Source: Clostridium sp. NkU-1 (GTDB lineage: Bacteria; Bacillota_A; Clostridia; Lachnospirales; Lachnospiraceae). Taken from it: a DNA stretch of 64,000 bases. The notes under the pieces were generated by a model. The model was not told the origin of the DNA. It worked only from the letters and a program-made list of their open reading frames with translations, and did not search any database. The stretch lies in NCBI GenBank assembly GCA_001312405.1, contig BBDR01000019.1, forward strand, positions 1 through 64,000, in the 5' to 3' direction. Positions 51,492 through 62,442 of the stretch are shown one piece after another. The position numbers and the translations under genes are program-made. Numbering within the stretch: the stretch's first letter is position 1; each line of letters begins with the position of its first letter.

Positions 51492-52974
51492 TTAAATTTG
51501 ATTTTCTTTAACTCCTCTTTTAAGCATTCCAGAGATTGTCCGGTTTTGAAAAAAATCTAATAACAAAAGTGAAAAATCATTAATTTTACACATATCACAG
51601 GTAATTACATTTAATAAATATATACCTTCAGAATCATCTGCTTTTTTTACAACAAATTGATCATTTAATATACAATCAGTTTTTTCATAATCTTCAAAGT
51701 ATTTATCTTTATGACTGCTATTACTGATATTAAGAAAATCAAAATATATCATTTTGTTTATCTCATCTATTAATTTTTCCTGATCATCACTTATTAAATT
51801 TTGTAAAGTCATTCCTTTTACCAGATTCTCTATTATATTTTTATATTTATAATCCACATAGAATACAAAATGATTCATACTGTTATATAAAACAACACCT
51901 TTGTTATATGAAAAAGCACAATCTTCAATTTCCTGAAAACTGACATTTTCATTAAAAAATATAAATGCATTTTTATTTTGTTTTCTTATGTCATACATTA
52001 ATTTGGTTTTTGTACTTTTGTATTTTGTTTTATTTATAGAATCCAATATCCATGTTACCTCCGAAACATGCAATCGCTCCGGCAATAACATATATTGTGC
52101 AAATAACTTATCTGATTGATGTTCAAATTGATACTTGCTTACCAGCTTTTTACTTGCTTCTGTCGATAAGCCTTCCGCTATGTCAAAAGTAACATTTGTA
52201 GATAAATCCCCTCTGTCATCACGATATATTTTACTAATTCTATATTCTTCGGGATGATACCATACATCTGAGCCTATATCCAAACCAAATTCCTGAAATC
52301 CTCTCGAGGAATAAGGAACATGATACTTATGCTTTGATTCATGTAAAATCTTAGTGGTATAGTTAATTGACCTCAGAGCCTCAGCCTCTGTCTCGGTAGG
52401 AAAACCAGTCATAAAAAACAGATGAACCGGTATTCCTCTTTTTAGGCAGTTATGTATATTCATATCAACCCATTCAATTTTTATATTCTTTTTCATTTTA
52501 TCCAAAACACGCTGGTTATAGGATTCCAAACCAAATTGAATTTGCCTGCAACCACTTCTATATATTTCATCGCATTTTTCTATTGTCAATGTTGGGCTAA
52601 ATCTTGTTTCTCCGTGCCAAAAGAATTTTAACTGTTCATGATTTAACATTTCCGCCAGTTCTACCATTCTTCCTGACTCAAAAGTCTCATCAACAAACGA
52701 AAATATGCGTGAATGATATTTTGCATTAAGTGCTTTCATATACTAAATTAAACGTCAATTTATCCCGTCCTTTTAGCAAACTTTGTCTCTCTATAATCTC
52801 CAATGATTCTTTTACACGTTTGACAGATAAGAGTTCATCATAGAACTCAATATTCAAATCAGCAATGCTTATATCTATGTTTTCCCGTTCTTTTAAATAT
52901 GATTTTAAAACAGGCAATGCTAAATAAGGTCCCACCGGAGTCCAACCAGGCGGAAAAATAAGTAATTTCTTCAT
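51492..52974 (-). CDS. B12-binding radical SAM protein lacking its cysteine motif (internally deleted)
   Basis: The N-terminal 82 residues (LLIFPPGWTPVGPYLALPVL, DLNIEFYDELL) are the start of a cobalamin-binding domain. After a frame change at 52730-52740 the protein resumes at IFSFVDETF, CRQIQFGLES and FFMTGFPTETE, the second half of a radical SAM barrel, and ends with a PqqD-like segment (CDMCKINDFSLLLLDFF). The region that should hold the rest of the B12 fold and C-x3-C-x2-C is missing; about 150-200 residues are gone. It is either a decayed gene or an assembly deletion. The starts considered are ATG 52974 and GTG 52983. Confidence 0.72.
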
Positions 52975-53326
52975 TTTATCCACATATGATGTATTTTAAA
53001 GCAAATAACCATACTCTCCTCTCCCTAGTTAATAAAACTCTAAGTATTAGTTTTTAACAGAAACATTCCTAAACTTAAATATACGTTACCACATCCTTTC
53101 CTTTATAAAATATTTTTGCAATTTTCGTATGTTTTTTTCACCTGAATGTATAAAATATTTATTTTTATATAATTCCATTTATTTTTCCACCGGATTTAAA
53201 AATTTTCTCAAAGTTTGGGGAAACTGTAATTTAACATTTTCTGATTCAGATATAAAACTTTTTATGTTTCCGACTTTTCTGATATCTTATTGTACAATTT
53301 TTTTTCGTCAAAGTTCAAAAAAAGTA
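52975..53326. other. AT-rich intergenic spacer at the cassette edge
   Basis: About 350 bases, very AT-rich, with no supported gene. It divides the minus-strand cassette from the plus-strand trp operon and presumably contains the cassette promoter. Base composition returns to the genome norm at the trp leader. Confidence 0.55.
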
Positions 53327-53355
53327 TTGACATTTTAATTTTAATCTCATATACT
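53327..53355 (+). promoter_or_regulatory. Promoter of the trp operon
   Basis: TTGACA (53327-53332), 17 bases, TATACT (53350-53355); a near-consensus sigma-A promoter just before the T-box leader. Confidence 0.85.
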
Positions 53356-53368
53356 GTAGCAAAACAAA

Positions 53369-53680
53369 ATGATAAACTGTCGAGCAGGAGTAAGTAAGAT
53401 TTTTTTCATCATGCACAGAGAGCTTCCGGTTGGTGCGAGGAAGCGTTGATGTCTGGTCTGAATGGACCTGCGAGGGCGGCTTGAAACCGGTTTTATGACC
53501 GGAAGTAGATGTCGACGGGTTTCCTATCCGTTATCAAGGGGAGGCACATGTTGGTGTGCTGTAAAGCGGGAGAAGTCTATCTTCTCCAATCAGGGTGGTA
53601 CCACGGAACCGTAATTATCAGGCTTTCGTCCCTCTTATCCATAGCAGTATGGAGGAGGGACGGAGGCCTTTTTTTATTTC
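53369..53680 (+). promoter_or_regulatory. T-box riboswitch (tRNA-Trp sensing) with terminator
   Basis: The T-box sequence GGGTGGTACCACGGAA (53593-53608) is diagnostic. Stem I has the AGTAAGTA S-turn and a GAGAGC..GGTTGGTGCGA distal loop. TGG at 53463-53465 (in GAATGGACC) is the likely Trp specifier codon. The terminator CGTCCCTC/GAGGGACG with seven T follows (53627-53677). Uncharged tRNA-Trp would stabilise the antiterminator and turn on trpEGDCFBA. Confidence 0.93.
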
Positions 53681-53828
53681 TGCAGACAATGAGCCAGACG
53701 CAGGAATACCTGCATTCCTGTATCCGGCAAATTCTGCAAGGGCCAATTACCTCACTGCCTGCTATGAGGTGTCTGCTGGTCAACAGCAAAAAACATGAGT
53801 GATAACTAAGAAAGGAGCGTAATAAACC

Positions 53829-55302
53829 ATGAACATCACGCCGGACTGTAAGGAAATCGAAGCCCTTGCCGCTTCCTATCCCGTCATCCCGGTCTGCAGG
53901 GAAATATTTGCAGACATTGTCACACCCATTACTCTGCTGCGAAAGATCGCAGCAAACAGCAGCCGGTATTATCTGCTTGAAAGCATTGAGGGAGGCGAAA
54001 AGTGGGGACGCTACTCCTTTCTTGGTTATGATCCGGTCCTAAAAGTCACCTTAAAGGATCATGTGGTAAAAATACATCATTACAACCAGCCGGAGGCAGA
54101 CCAGGTGATCCATACCAGGAAGCCCTATGATGTGCTGCGGGATATTTTAAAGGATTACCGCTCCCCAAAGCTTCCCGGACTTCCCCCCTTTACCGGAGGA
54201 TTTGTAGGGTATTTTGCCTACAGCATGATCGGCTATGCAGAACCTGTCCTGTCCATAAAAAAAAGGTGCCTGCAATGATTTTGACTTAATGCTGTTTGAT
54301 ACGGTCATCGCTTATGACCATCTGAAACAGAAAATCAGCCTGGTGGTCAATATGAAAACTGACCGGGTCATGGAAAATTACGGGAAAGCCTGCACAAGGC
54401 TTCAAAGCATGGCTGCCATGATCGGAGAACATATCCCCCTAAAAAGATCGGCAGTTACAAGCCGTCCTAAGTTCCGGTGCAATGTGACAAAAGAGGAATT
54501 CTGTTCCATGGTGGAGCGGGCAAAGGATTATATCGTAAACGGAGACATTTTCCAGGCGGTGCTTTCCAGACAGTTCACAAGCGATTATGAGGACAGTCTT
54601 CTCAATGCCTACCGGGTCTTAAGAACCACCAATCCATCCCCCTATATGGTATATCTCTACATGGATGATACTGAAATCATAAGCACTTCCCCGGAAACCC
54701 TGGTCCGTTTAAAGAACGGGCGGCTCACCACCTTTCCTGTGGCAGGCTCCAGGCCAAGAGGAAGAGATGAGGAGGAGGACAACAGGCTTTCCAAAGAACT
54801 TCTGGCGGACGAAAAGGAGCTGGCGGAGCACAACATGCTGGTGGACCTGGGAAGAAATGATTTAGGGAAAATCGCAGCGTTTTCCACCGTAGAGGTAACA
54901 GGATATAAAATGATCCACCGTTATTCCCGGATCATGCACATCTGCTCCCAGGTGGAGGCGGACATTACCCCTGACCGGGACGCCTTTCATGCCATAGAGG
55001 CGGTCCTTCCGGCAGGCACCCTTTCCGGTGCTCCGAAAATCCGGGCCTGTGAGATCATTGAGAAGCTGGAAGCAGAGCCAAGGGGCATTTACGGAGGAGC
55101 TCTGGGCTACATTGATTTCACCGGAAACATGGATACCTGCATTGCCATACGCATGGCGGTAAAGAGCCAGGGAAAGGTATATGTTCAGGCAGGAGGCGGC
55201 ATTGTGGCAGACAGCGTTCCTGAACGGGAATACGAAGAATCGGAAAACAAGGCAAAGGCCGTGATCCGGGCCATTGAAACTGCAGGGGAGGTAAATGACT
55301 GA
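53829..55302 (+). CDS. trpE: Anthranilate synthase component I (one frameshift)
   Basis: Makes anthranilate from chorismate with the TrpG glutaminase. The Trp-binding LLESIEGG near residue 50, FTGGFVGYFAY, and the catalytic core (SPETLVRLKNG, TFPVAGSRPRG, HNMLVDLGRNDLGKI, PAGTLSGAPKIRACEII, YGGALGYIDF, AGGGIVADS) are present. The eight-A run 54257-54264 needs seven, then IKKGACNDFDLMLFD is continuous; 490 residues. AGGAG lies 11 bases before the ATG. First gene of the operon; TGA overlaps the trpG start. Confidence 0.96.
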
Positions 55303-55886
55303 TGATTCTCTTAATTGACAATTACGACAGCTTTTCCTACAACTTAGTCCAGATGGCCGGCGGCTTAAATCCTGATATCAGGGTCATACGAAACGATGAG
55401 ATGACCGTGGAAGAAATAAGGGAGACATCTCCCAGCCATATCATCCTCTCCCCTGGTCCCGGCTATCCAAAGGACGCAGGCATTTGCGAGGACGTGGTAA
55501 GGAAGCTTTCCGGAACAATCCCCATCCTTGGGGTATGCTTAGGGCACCAGGGAATCTGCGAAGTATTCGGGGCCGAGATCACCCACGCAAGAAAGCTGAT
55601 GCACGGAAAACAGAGCCTCCTTACCATCGATGCTTCTGATCCCATCTTTCATGGGCTTCCGAAACAGATCCTGGCCGCCAGGTACCACTCTCTCATTGCC
55701 GCAAAAGATTCCCTTCCCCATTGCCTGACCGTAATCGGGACCGATGACATGGGGGAAATTATGGCAGTAAAGCATAAGGAATATCCCCTTTACGGGCTTC
55801 AGTTCCATCCGGAATCCATCCTGACGCCAAATGGGATTACCATACTTGAAAATTTCTTATCCATTCATATAAAGGAGGCAGATTAA
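55302..55886 (+). CDS. trpG: Anthranilate synthase component II (glutamine amidotransferase)
   Basis: Intact, 194 residues, the only trp gene without a frame problem. LIDNYDSFSYNLVQ, the catalytic Cys in LGVCLGHQGICEVFG, and the His-x-Glu in LQFHPESILTP form the glutaminase triad. It supplies ammonia to TrpE. Translationally coupled to trpE, and followed immediately by trpD. Confidence 0.97.
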   Translation: MILLIDNYDSFSYNLVQMAGGLNPDIRVIRNDEMTVEEIRETSPSHIILSPGPGYPKDAGICEDVVRKLSGTIPILGVCLGHQGICEVFGAEITHARKLMHGKQSLLTIDASDPIFHGLPKQILAARYHSLIAAKDSLPHCLTVIGTDDMGEIMAVKHKEYPLYGLQFHPESILTPNGITILENFLSIHIKEAD

Positions 55887-56903
55887 ATGATTCAGCAGGC
55901 AATCCATGAAGTAATCTCAGGACAGGATTTAAGCTTTGAGGCTGCAAAAGAGGTCATGAACGAGATCATGAGCGGGGAAACCACCCCGGCCCAGATGGCC
56001 GCATTTTTAACGGGACTGCGGATGAAAGGGGAAACCATTGACGAGATCACTGCCTGTGCCACGGTTATGCGGGAAAAGGCCTTAAGGCTGGAACCGGACT
56101 TTCCTGTCATTGATATCGTAGGCACAGGCGGCGACGAGGCCGGCACCTTTAACATTTCCACCACCACCGCATTTGTAGTGGCTTCAGGGGGCGTTCCCGT
56201 GGCAAAGCACGGCAACCGCAGCGTTCCAGCAAAAGCGGGGCTGCTGATGTGCTGGAGCACCTTGGGTGAAGTTAAACCTTACAGCGGAGCAGTCAGGGGA
56301 AATATTAAAGAAAACAGGCATGTGCTTTCTCTTCTCCCAGGCCTACCATTCTTCCATGAGATATGCCGGACCGGTGCGGAAAGAGCTTGGGGTGCGGACC
56401 ATTTTTAATATCTTAGGCCCTCTCTCCAATCCGGCGGGAGCCACCATGCAGCTTTTAGGAGTCTACGACAGGAAGCTGGTGGAACCCCTGGCCAGGTATT
56501 AAGCAATCTGGGAGTAAAACGGGGACTGGTGGTGTGCGGAGATGACGGACTTGATGAGGCCACAGTCACAGGCCCCAGCCATGTGTGTGAAATCCGTTTC
56601 GGAGAACTGACTCCCTATGAGATCACACCGGAGCAGTTTTCCTTAAAGCGGTGCAGCCTTTCACAGCTGGTTGGCGGCACGCCTGCAGAGAATGCCCAGA
56701 TCACCAGGGATATCTTAAATGGTAAGCTCCATGGGCCAAAACGGGATATCGTCATCTTAAACTCTGCCTTAAGCCTGTACCTGGGAATCGATGACTGCAC
56801 CATTTCCCAATGCATCGAAAAGGCGGCTCACCTCATTGATTCAGGAAAAGCCGCAGAAAAGCTTGAAGAGTTTGTAAAAATGACCAGCGAGGTGGCATTA
56901 TGA
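55887..56903 (+). CDS. trpD: Anthranilate phosphoribosyltransferase (three frameshifts)
   Basis: Couples anthranilate to PRPP. The glycine-rich PRPP motif [17 protein letters not shown] and VAKHGNRSV are clear, then [49 protein letters not shown]. Three breaks (near 56237, 56269 and 56496) each miss one G in a G-run; restoring them gives 339 residues, typical. Its last codons overlap the trpC ATG (ATGA). Confidence 0.93.
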
Positions 56904-57698
56904 TACTTGACGTCCTGGCAGCCGCCTCCAAAAAAACGGGCGGAGACGGCAAAAGAAAAAAATCCCCATGAAGACCATGGAGCAACTGGCATTTAAAGCC
57001 TTGGAGGCAACAAAGGATAGAGGTCTTTCCTTTCAGCAAAGCCTCTCCTCACCAGGCATTTCCTTTATCTGCGAGGTAAAGCGTGCCTCTCCCTCAAAGG
57101 GCCTCATTGCTCCGGTATTCCCCTATGTGGAAATCGCAAAGGATTACGAAGCTGCCGGGGCTGATGCCATTTCCGTTCTCACGGAACCGGAATATTTCCT
57201 CGGAAACAACAGCTATTTAACAGAGATCGGCCATGAGGTGAATATCCCTCTTCTCAGAAAGGATTTCACGGTGGATCCCTACCAGATCTATGAAGCAAAG
57301 GCCATAGGCGCGGCCGCAGTCCTTCTCATCTGCGCTCTCTTAGATACAAAAGCCCTGAAAGAAGGATTAAGGCTGTGCAGCAGCCTTGGCTTAAGCACCC
57401 TTGTGGAGGCCCATGACGAAGAGGAGATCCACTCCGCCTTATCGGCAGGAGCCAGGATCATCGGAGTGAATAACCGGAATTTAAAAACCTTTGAGGTGGA
57501 TTTTAACAATTGCCTCCGCTTAAGGAGCATGGTTCCCTCTGACGTGCTTTTCGTGGCGGAAAGCGGGATCAAAAGCGGGACTGACATCAGGCTCCTGTCA
57601 GAAGCCGGGGTCAATGCCGTACTGATCGGGGAAAGCCTGATGCGTTCCCCTGACAAAAAAAAGAAATCTTAAACGGATTTAAGAGGGCAGCACAATGA
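56900..57698 (+). CDS. trpC: Indole-3-glycerol phosphate synthase (three frameshifts)
   Basis: A TIM barrel. EVKRASPSKGLI, the loop LTEPEYFLG, LLRKDFTVDPYQIYEA, VEAHDEEE, IGVNNRNLKTFEVD and ESGIKSG are all family blocks. The N-terminus [20 protein letters not shown] is joined when seven-A runs 56930-56936 and 56956-56962 are read as six; the end changes at 57655-57662 to give EILNGFKRAAQ and a stop overlapping trpF (ATGA). Then 264 residues. Confidence 0.93.
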
Positions 57699-58318
57699 TT
57701 TCCAAAAGAAAACGGATCAAAATATGCGGCCTGACCCGCAGGGAAGACATTCTGGCAGTAAACGCCTTAAAGCCGGATTACGCTGGCTTCGTATTTGCTC
57801 CTGGAAAACGCCGTATTACGGGACCGGAGGCAAAGCTGCTTGAGGAGGTGCTGCTGCCGGAGATACCTGCAGTGGGCGTTTTCGTAAACAGCCCCATAGA
57901 GGATATCCTGTCCCTTGCAGAGAATAAAACCATTGACCTTATCCAGCTTCACGGCGATGAGGACCGGGATTATATGATGGAACTAAAAAGCCGCCTGGCC
58001 CCCGGCCTTCCTGTCATAAAGGCCATACGGGTCCGGCAGCCAGAGGATATGAAGGAGGCAGAGGACCTTCCCGCAGACTTCCTGCTTTTTGATACTTATG
58101 CCAAAGGACTCTACGGCGGCAGCGGGAAGACCTTTAACTGGTCCATGATACCGGACATAAAAAAGCCCTGGTTCCTGGCCGGAGGCATCGATGCCTCAAA
58201 CATAAAGCAGGCCATGAAAACAAAGGCCTTTTGCCTGGATCTAAGCAGTTCTGTGGAAACAGAGGGCAAAAAAAGACCCAAAAAAAATAAAAGAGATCAT
58301 ACAAATAGTAAGGAGTGA
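57695..58318 (+). CDS. trpF: Phosphoribosylanthranilate isomerase (frameshift near the end)
   Basis: A small TIM barrel. KICGLTRREDI (catalytic Cys), DYAGFVFAPGKRRI, AVGVFVNSP, IQLHGDED, LLFDTYAKGLYGGSGKTFNW and FLAGGIDASN, with the final SSSVETEGKKDPKK needing the seven-A run at about 58267-58273 read as six. How the last few codons end is unclear, since a second eight-A run follows. The stated stop is the uncorrected frame. Confidence 0.92.
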   Translation: MISKRKRIKICGLTRREDILAVNALKPDYAGFVFAPGKRRITGPEAKLLEEVLLPEIPAVGVFVNSPIEDILSLAENKTIDLIQLHGDEDRDYMMELKSRLAPGLPVIKAIRVRQPEDMKEAEDLPADFLLFDTYAKGLYGGSGKTFNWSMIPDIKKPWFLAGGIDASNIKQAMKTKAFCLDLSSSVETEGKKRPKKNKRDHTNSKE

Positions 58319-58324
58319 ACAGCC

Positions 58325-59506
58325 ATGTCAAAAGGAAAGTTTGGACAGCACGGCGGACAGTTTGTCCCCGAAACGCTGATGAATGCGGTAAATGAACTGG
58401 AAGAGGCTTATGAGAAATACAGCCATGATGAGGAGTTCTTAAAAGAACTTCAGGATCTTCACAACAAATATACGGGAAGACCCTCTCTGCTCTACTACGC
58501 AGAGCGGATGACGAAAGACTTGGGCGGAGCGAAAATCTATTTAAAACGGGAGGATCTAAACCACACCGGCTCCCACAAAATCAACAACGCCCTGGGCCAG
58601 GTCCTTCTTGCAAAGAAGATGGGAAAGACCCGGGTCATCGCTGAAACAGGGGCCGGGCAGCACGGCGTTGCCACTGCTACCGCTGCCGCTCTCATGGGAA
58701 TGGAATGTGAGGTCTTCATGGGAAAAGAGGATACGGACCGTCAGGCCTTAAATGTATTCCGCATGGAGCTTTTAGGCACAAAGGTCCACGCTGTAACAAG
58801 CGGCACCCAGACCTTAAAGGATGCGGTAAACGAGACCATGAGGGAATGGACCAGCCGGGTGGCTGACACCCATTATGTTTTAGGGTCTGTCATGGGCCCT
58901 CACCCATTTCCCACCATTGTCAGGGACTTTCAGAGCATCATCGGCAAGGAGGTACGCACACAGCTAAAGGAGGCAGAAGGAAAGCTTCCTGACATGGTGA
59001 TCGCCTGCGTGGGCGGAGGAAGCAATGCCATGGGAATCTTCCATGAGTTTGTAAATGAGCCTTCCGTGAAGCTGGTGGGCTGCGAGGCCGCAGGACACGG
59101 CATTGAAACAGGAAAGCACGCGGCTACCATTACCACAGGCTCTCTTGGAATCTTCCACGGCATGAAGTCCTATTTCTGCAGGATGAGTACGGCCAGATCG
59201 CCCCTGTGTTCTCCATTTCCGCAGGACTTGATTATCCGGGCATAGGGCCGGAGCACGCGGCACTTCATGATTCGGGAAGAGCTGACTACGTCTCTGTTAC
59301 AGACCAGGAGGCTGTGGAAGCCTTTGAATACTTATCCCGTCTGGAAGATCATTCCTGCCATTGAAAGCGCACATGCAGTCGCCTATGCCAGAAAGATCGC
59401 TCCTTCCATGGAAAAGGAAAATATCATTGTCATTAATTTATCCGGGCGGGGCGACAAGGATGTGGCAGCCATTGCCCGTTATAAGGGGGTTGAAATCTAT
59501 GAGTAG
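58325..59506 (+). CDS. trpB: Tryptophan synthase beta chain (two frameshifts)
   Basis: A PLP enzyme joining indole and serine. [15 protein letters not shown], the PLP lysine in [35 protein letters not shown] and the final [10 protein letters not shown] are diagnostic. Breaks occur near 59172 (one T missing) and near 59347 (two G missing); corrected length 394. AAGGAG precedes the ATG. It forms a complex with TrpA, whose start overlaps its stop. Confidence 0.95.
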
Positions 59507-60271
59507 AATAAGTGAAGTATTTTTAAGGGGAAAGGCATTTATCCCATTTATTACGGCAGGAGATCCTGACCTTGCCACCACAGAGGAGCTGGTTCCTGCC
59601 ATGGCTTTAGCCGGAGCGGATCTCATTGAGCTTGGAATCCCCTTTTCTGACCCGATCGCAGAAGGGATCGTGATACAGGAAGCCGATATGAGGCTCTGGC
59701 ATCAGGAACCACCACGGATAAGCTTTTTGCTTCTGTAAAACGGATACGTGAAAAAACCGATGTTCCTCTGGCTTTTATGACTTATATCAATCCTGTTTTC
59801 GTCTATGGAAGCGAACGGTTTATAAAAAATGCGGCGGAATGCGGCATTGACGCCCTGATCGTGCCGGATATGCCCTTTGAGGAACGGGAGGAACTGCTGC
59901 CCTTCTGCAAAACATACGGGGTCGAACTGATTTCTCTCATCGCTCCCACTTCAAAGGAGCGCATTCGGGCCATTGCATCAGAATCGGAAGGATTTATCTA
60001 CTGCGTTTCTTCCATGGGCGTGACCGGAGTGAGAAATGAAATAGGCACCGATATCAGTGAAATGGTTTCCCTTGTAAAGGAGGCAAAGGATATTCCCTGC
60101 GCCATTGGCTTTGGCATCTCCACACCGGAGCAGGCAAGGGAAATGAGCAAACATGCGGACGGCGTTATTGTGGGCAGCGCCATTGTGAAAATCGCCGCAG
60201 AATATGGAAAAGACTGTGCAGGGCCTGTCTGCGACTACGTAAGGGAGATGAAGGCCGCCATATCCGGCTGA
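59499..60271 (+). CDS. trpA: Tryptophan synthase alpha chain (one frameshift)
   Basis: Releases indole from indole-3-glycerol phosphate. [12 protein letters not shown], the catalytic Glu in [59 protein letters not shown] and [10 protein letters not shown] are present. The break near 59694 misses one G (ADMRALASG expected); corrected length 257. It ends the trp operon; the thi promoter begins 23 bases on. Confidence 0.95.
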
Positions 60272-60293
60272 CATCCGGTTCGGGATGTTTTCC

Positions 60294-60322
60294 TTGACAA
60301 GCAGGAAGGGGAATGCTACACT
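60294..60322 (+). promoter_or_regulatory. Promoter of the thiamine operon
   Basis: TTGACA (60294-60299), 17 bases, TACACT (60317-60322) with a TG at -14; right before the TPP riboswitch. Confidence 0.78.
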
Positions 60323-60324
60323 AG

Positions 60325-60418
60325 TGCCACAAGAGGGAGCTCGTAGGCGGGCTGAGAGGAAGTCATCAACTTCGACCTTTATAACCTGATTTGGGTAATG
60401 CCAACGTAGGGATTCATA
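60325..60418 (+). promoter_or_regulatory. TPP (THI-box) riboswitch
   Basis: The conserved blocks are GAGGGAGC, GGCTGAGAGGAAG and, near the 3' end, CCTGATTTGGGTAATGCCA and ACGTAGGGA. Binding of thiamine pyrophosphate would favour the terminator that follows and shut off thiC and its downstream genes. Confidence 0.95.
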
Positions 60419-60438
60419 TAGGATGATTGCATAGTTCC

Positions 60439-60469
60439 GAGCCTATACCTGTTGGTATAGGCTCTTTTT
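60439..60469 (+). terminator. Riboswitch-controlled terminator before thiC
   Basis: A perfect 11-bp GAGCCTATACC/GGTATAGGCTC stem, TGTT loop and TTTTT, between the TPP aptamer and thiC. Confidence 0.9.
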
Positions 60470-60523
60470 GCGCGCAATGAGCCCTTACAATCCCTCCGCT
60501 TACGAGACAAAGGAGGAACAATC

Positions 60524-61830
60524 ATGAATTACACCACACAAATGGATGCCGCAAGAAAAGGCATTCTGACAAAGGAACTGACAGCGGTAGCTGAGCACGA
60601 GCAATGGGAGCCGGAAAAGCTCCGGGAACTGGTAGCGGAAGGAAAGGTTGCCATTCCGGCCAATAAGAACCACAACTGTTTAAAGCCCAGCGGGATCGGC
60701 TCCATGCTGAGAACAAAGATCAATGTGAATCTGGGGACCTCCAGGGATTTGAATGACCTGGACATGGAGCTAGAAAAAGTAAAGGACGCAGTTCTCATGG
60801 GGGCAGAGTCCATTATGGATCTAAGCTCCTTTGGGGATACCCGGAAATTCCGCAGGAAGCTGACGGCCGAATGTCCGGCAATAATTGGCACGGTTCCTAT
60901 CTACGATGCTGTTGTTTATTATCACAAGCCCCTTCGGGAAATCACCGCCGAGGAATGGATACGGATCGTGGAAATGCACGCGGAAGACGGGGTGGACTTT
61001 ATGACCATTCACGTTGGGATCAACAAGCAGACGGCCAGGAGATTCAAGGAAGCAAAACGGCTGACCAACATTGTTTCAAGAGGCGGGTCTATTATCTTTG
61101 CCTGGATGGAGATGACCGGGGAGGAAAATCCCTTTTATGAGCATTATGACCGGATTTTGAAAATCTGTCAGAAGCATGACGTGACCTTAAGCCTGGGAGA
61201 CGCCTGCCGGCCGGGGTGCTTGGAAGATGCATCTGATATTTCCCAGATCGAGGAGCTGGTGACGCTTGGGGAACTGACAAAAAGGGCATGGGAGAAAAAT
61301 GTACAGGTAATTATTGAAGGCCCCGGCCATATGCCTTTGGATCAGATTGCAGCTAATATGAAAATACAGCAGACAATCTGCAAGGGTGCGCCCTTTTATG
61401 TTCTGGGACCCCTTGTCACAGATATTGCGCCGGGATATGACCATATCACCGCTGCCATCGGAGGAGCGGTGGCCGCTGCTGCCGGAGCGGCATTTCTCTG
61501 CTATGTGACTCCTGCAGAGCATTTGAAGCTGCCGGATGGGGCAGATGTAAAAGAAGGAATCGTTGCCGCCCGGATTGCTGCCCATGCGGCTGATATTGCC
61601 AAAGGCATCAGGGCGCCAGGGAGTGGGATCATAAGATGAGCAATGCCAGAAAACGGCTGGATTGGGAAGCCATGTTCCAGTTATCCATTGACCCGGAAAA
61701 AGCCAGACGCTACCGGGCAGCGTCAAAACCGGAAAAAGAAGATACCTGCTCCATGTGCGGCAATTTCTGTGCCATGAAAAATATGAACCGGATTTTAGAC
61801 GGGGAGATCGTCAATATTTATGATGAATGA
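60524..61830 (+). CDS. thiC: Phosphomethylpyrimidine synthase (one frameshift)
   Basis: Converts aminoimidazole ribotide to HMP-P with a radical SAM cluster. Blocks: [75 protein letters not shown] and the C-terminal cluster motif CSMCGNFC. The break near 61622 misses one G ([10 protein letters not shown] expected); corrected length 435, typical. GGAGGA precedes the ATG. It is the first gene under the TPP riboswitch. Confidence 0.96.
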
Positions 61831-61874
61831 TAGCTTATGAAAATTTTTAAATTACATAAACAGGAGGAATTTTC

Positions 61875-62429
61875 ATGAATGATCGAATATCACCTACTAT
61901 TTGCAGCAATTCTTCTGCCGCCTCCAGAGTACGGATAAAAAAGCTGGTGGTCAGCGGAATGCTGACAGCCCTTACGGTAGCCCTCTCCGGCTTTTCCATT
62001 CCGGTGGGAGCTTCTAAATGTTTTCCAATACAGCATCTGGCAAATGTCCTGGCAGGGGTGTTCTTAGGACCTGTCTACGGCGTTTCCATGGCTTTCTCTG
62101 CTTCTCTTATACGGAATCTTATGGGAACCGGAAGCCTGCTGGCCTTTCCGGGAAGCATGGCAGGTGCATTTCTCGGGGCTTGTCTGTTTCAAAAGACCAG
62201 GAAGCTTTTGCCGGCTTATCTTGGGGAAGTGATTGGGACAGGGCTCATCGGAGGCCTGCTCTGCTATCCGGTGGCAGCCCTTCTCATGGGAAAAGAAATA
62301 GCCGTCTTTTTCTTTGTAGTTCCATTTTTCATGAGCACCCTGTCAGGAACCGTACTGGCTGCGGTCTTACTTGCAATGCTGCGCCGCCTTGGCCTGTTTT
62401 CCTATTTTGAGCGGCTCATCAACGAATAG
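61875..62429 (+). CDS. thiW: Thiamine-precursor ECF transporter S component ThiW
   Basis: Intact, 184 residues, five or six spans. The head (KKLVVSGMLTALTVALSGFS), the IPVGASKCFPIQHLANV motif and the GPVYGVSMAFSASLIRNLMG loop match ThiW, thought to take up the thiazole precursor with the shared ECF energising module. AGGAGG precedes the ATG. Its place between thiC and thiM and the riboswitch control fit that role. Confidence 0.87.
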   Translation: MNDRISPTICSNSSAASRVRIKKLVVSGMLTALTVALSGFSIPVGASKCFPIQHLANVLAGVFLGPVYGVSMAFSASLIRNLMGTGSLLAFPGSMAGAFLGACLFQKTRKLLPAYLGEVIGTGLIGGLLCYPVAALLMGKEIAVFFFVVPFFMSTLSGTVLAAVLLAMLRRLGLFSYFERLINE

Positions 62430-62442
62430 GGGGAGACGGAAT

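Noticed and set aside
53509..53802. ORFs inside the trp leader as a leader peptide
   Set aside because: They cover the T-box and terminator hairpins, lack ribosome sites, and the T-box alone explains regulation.
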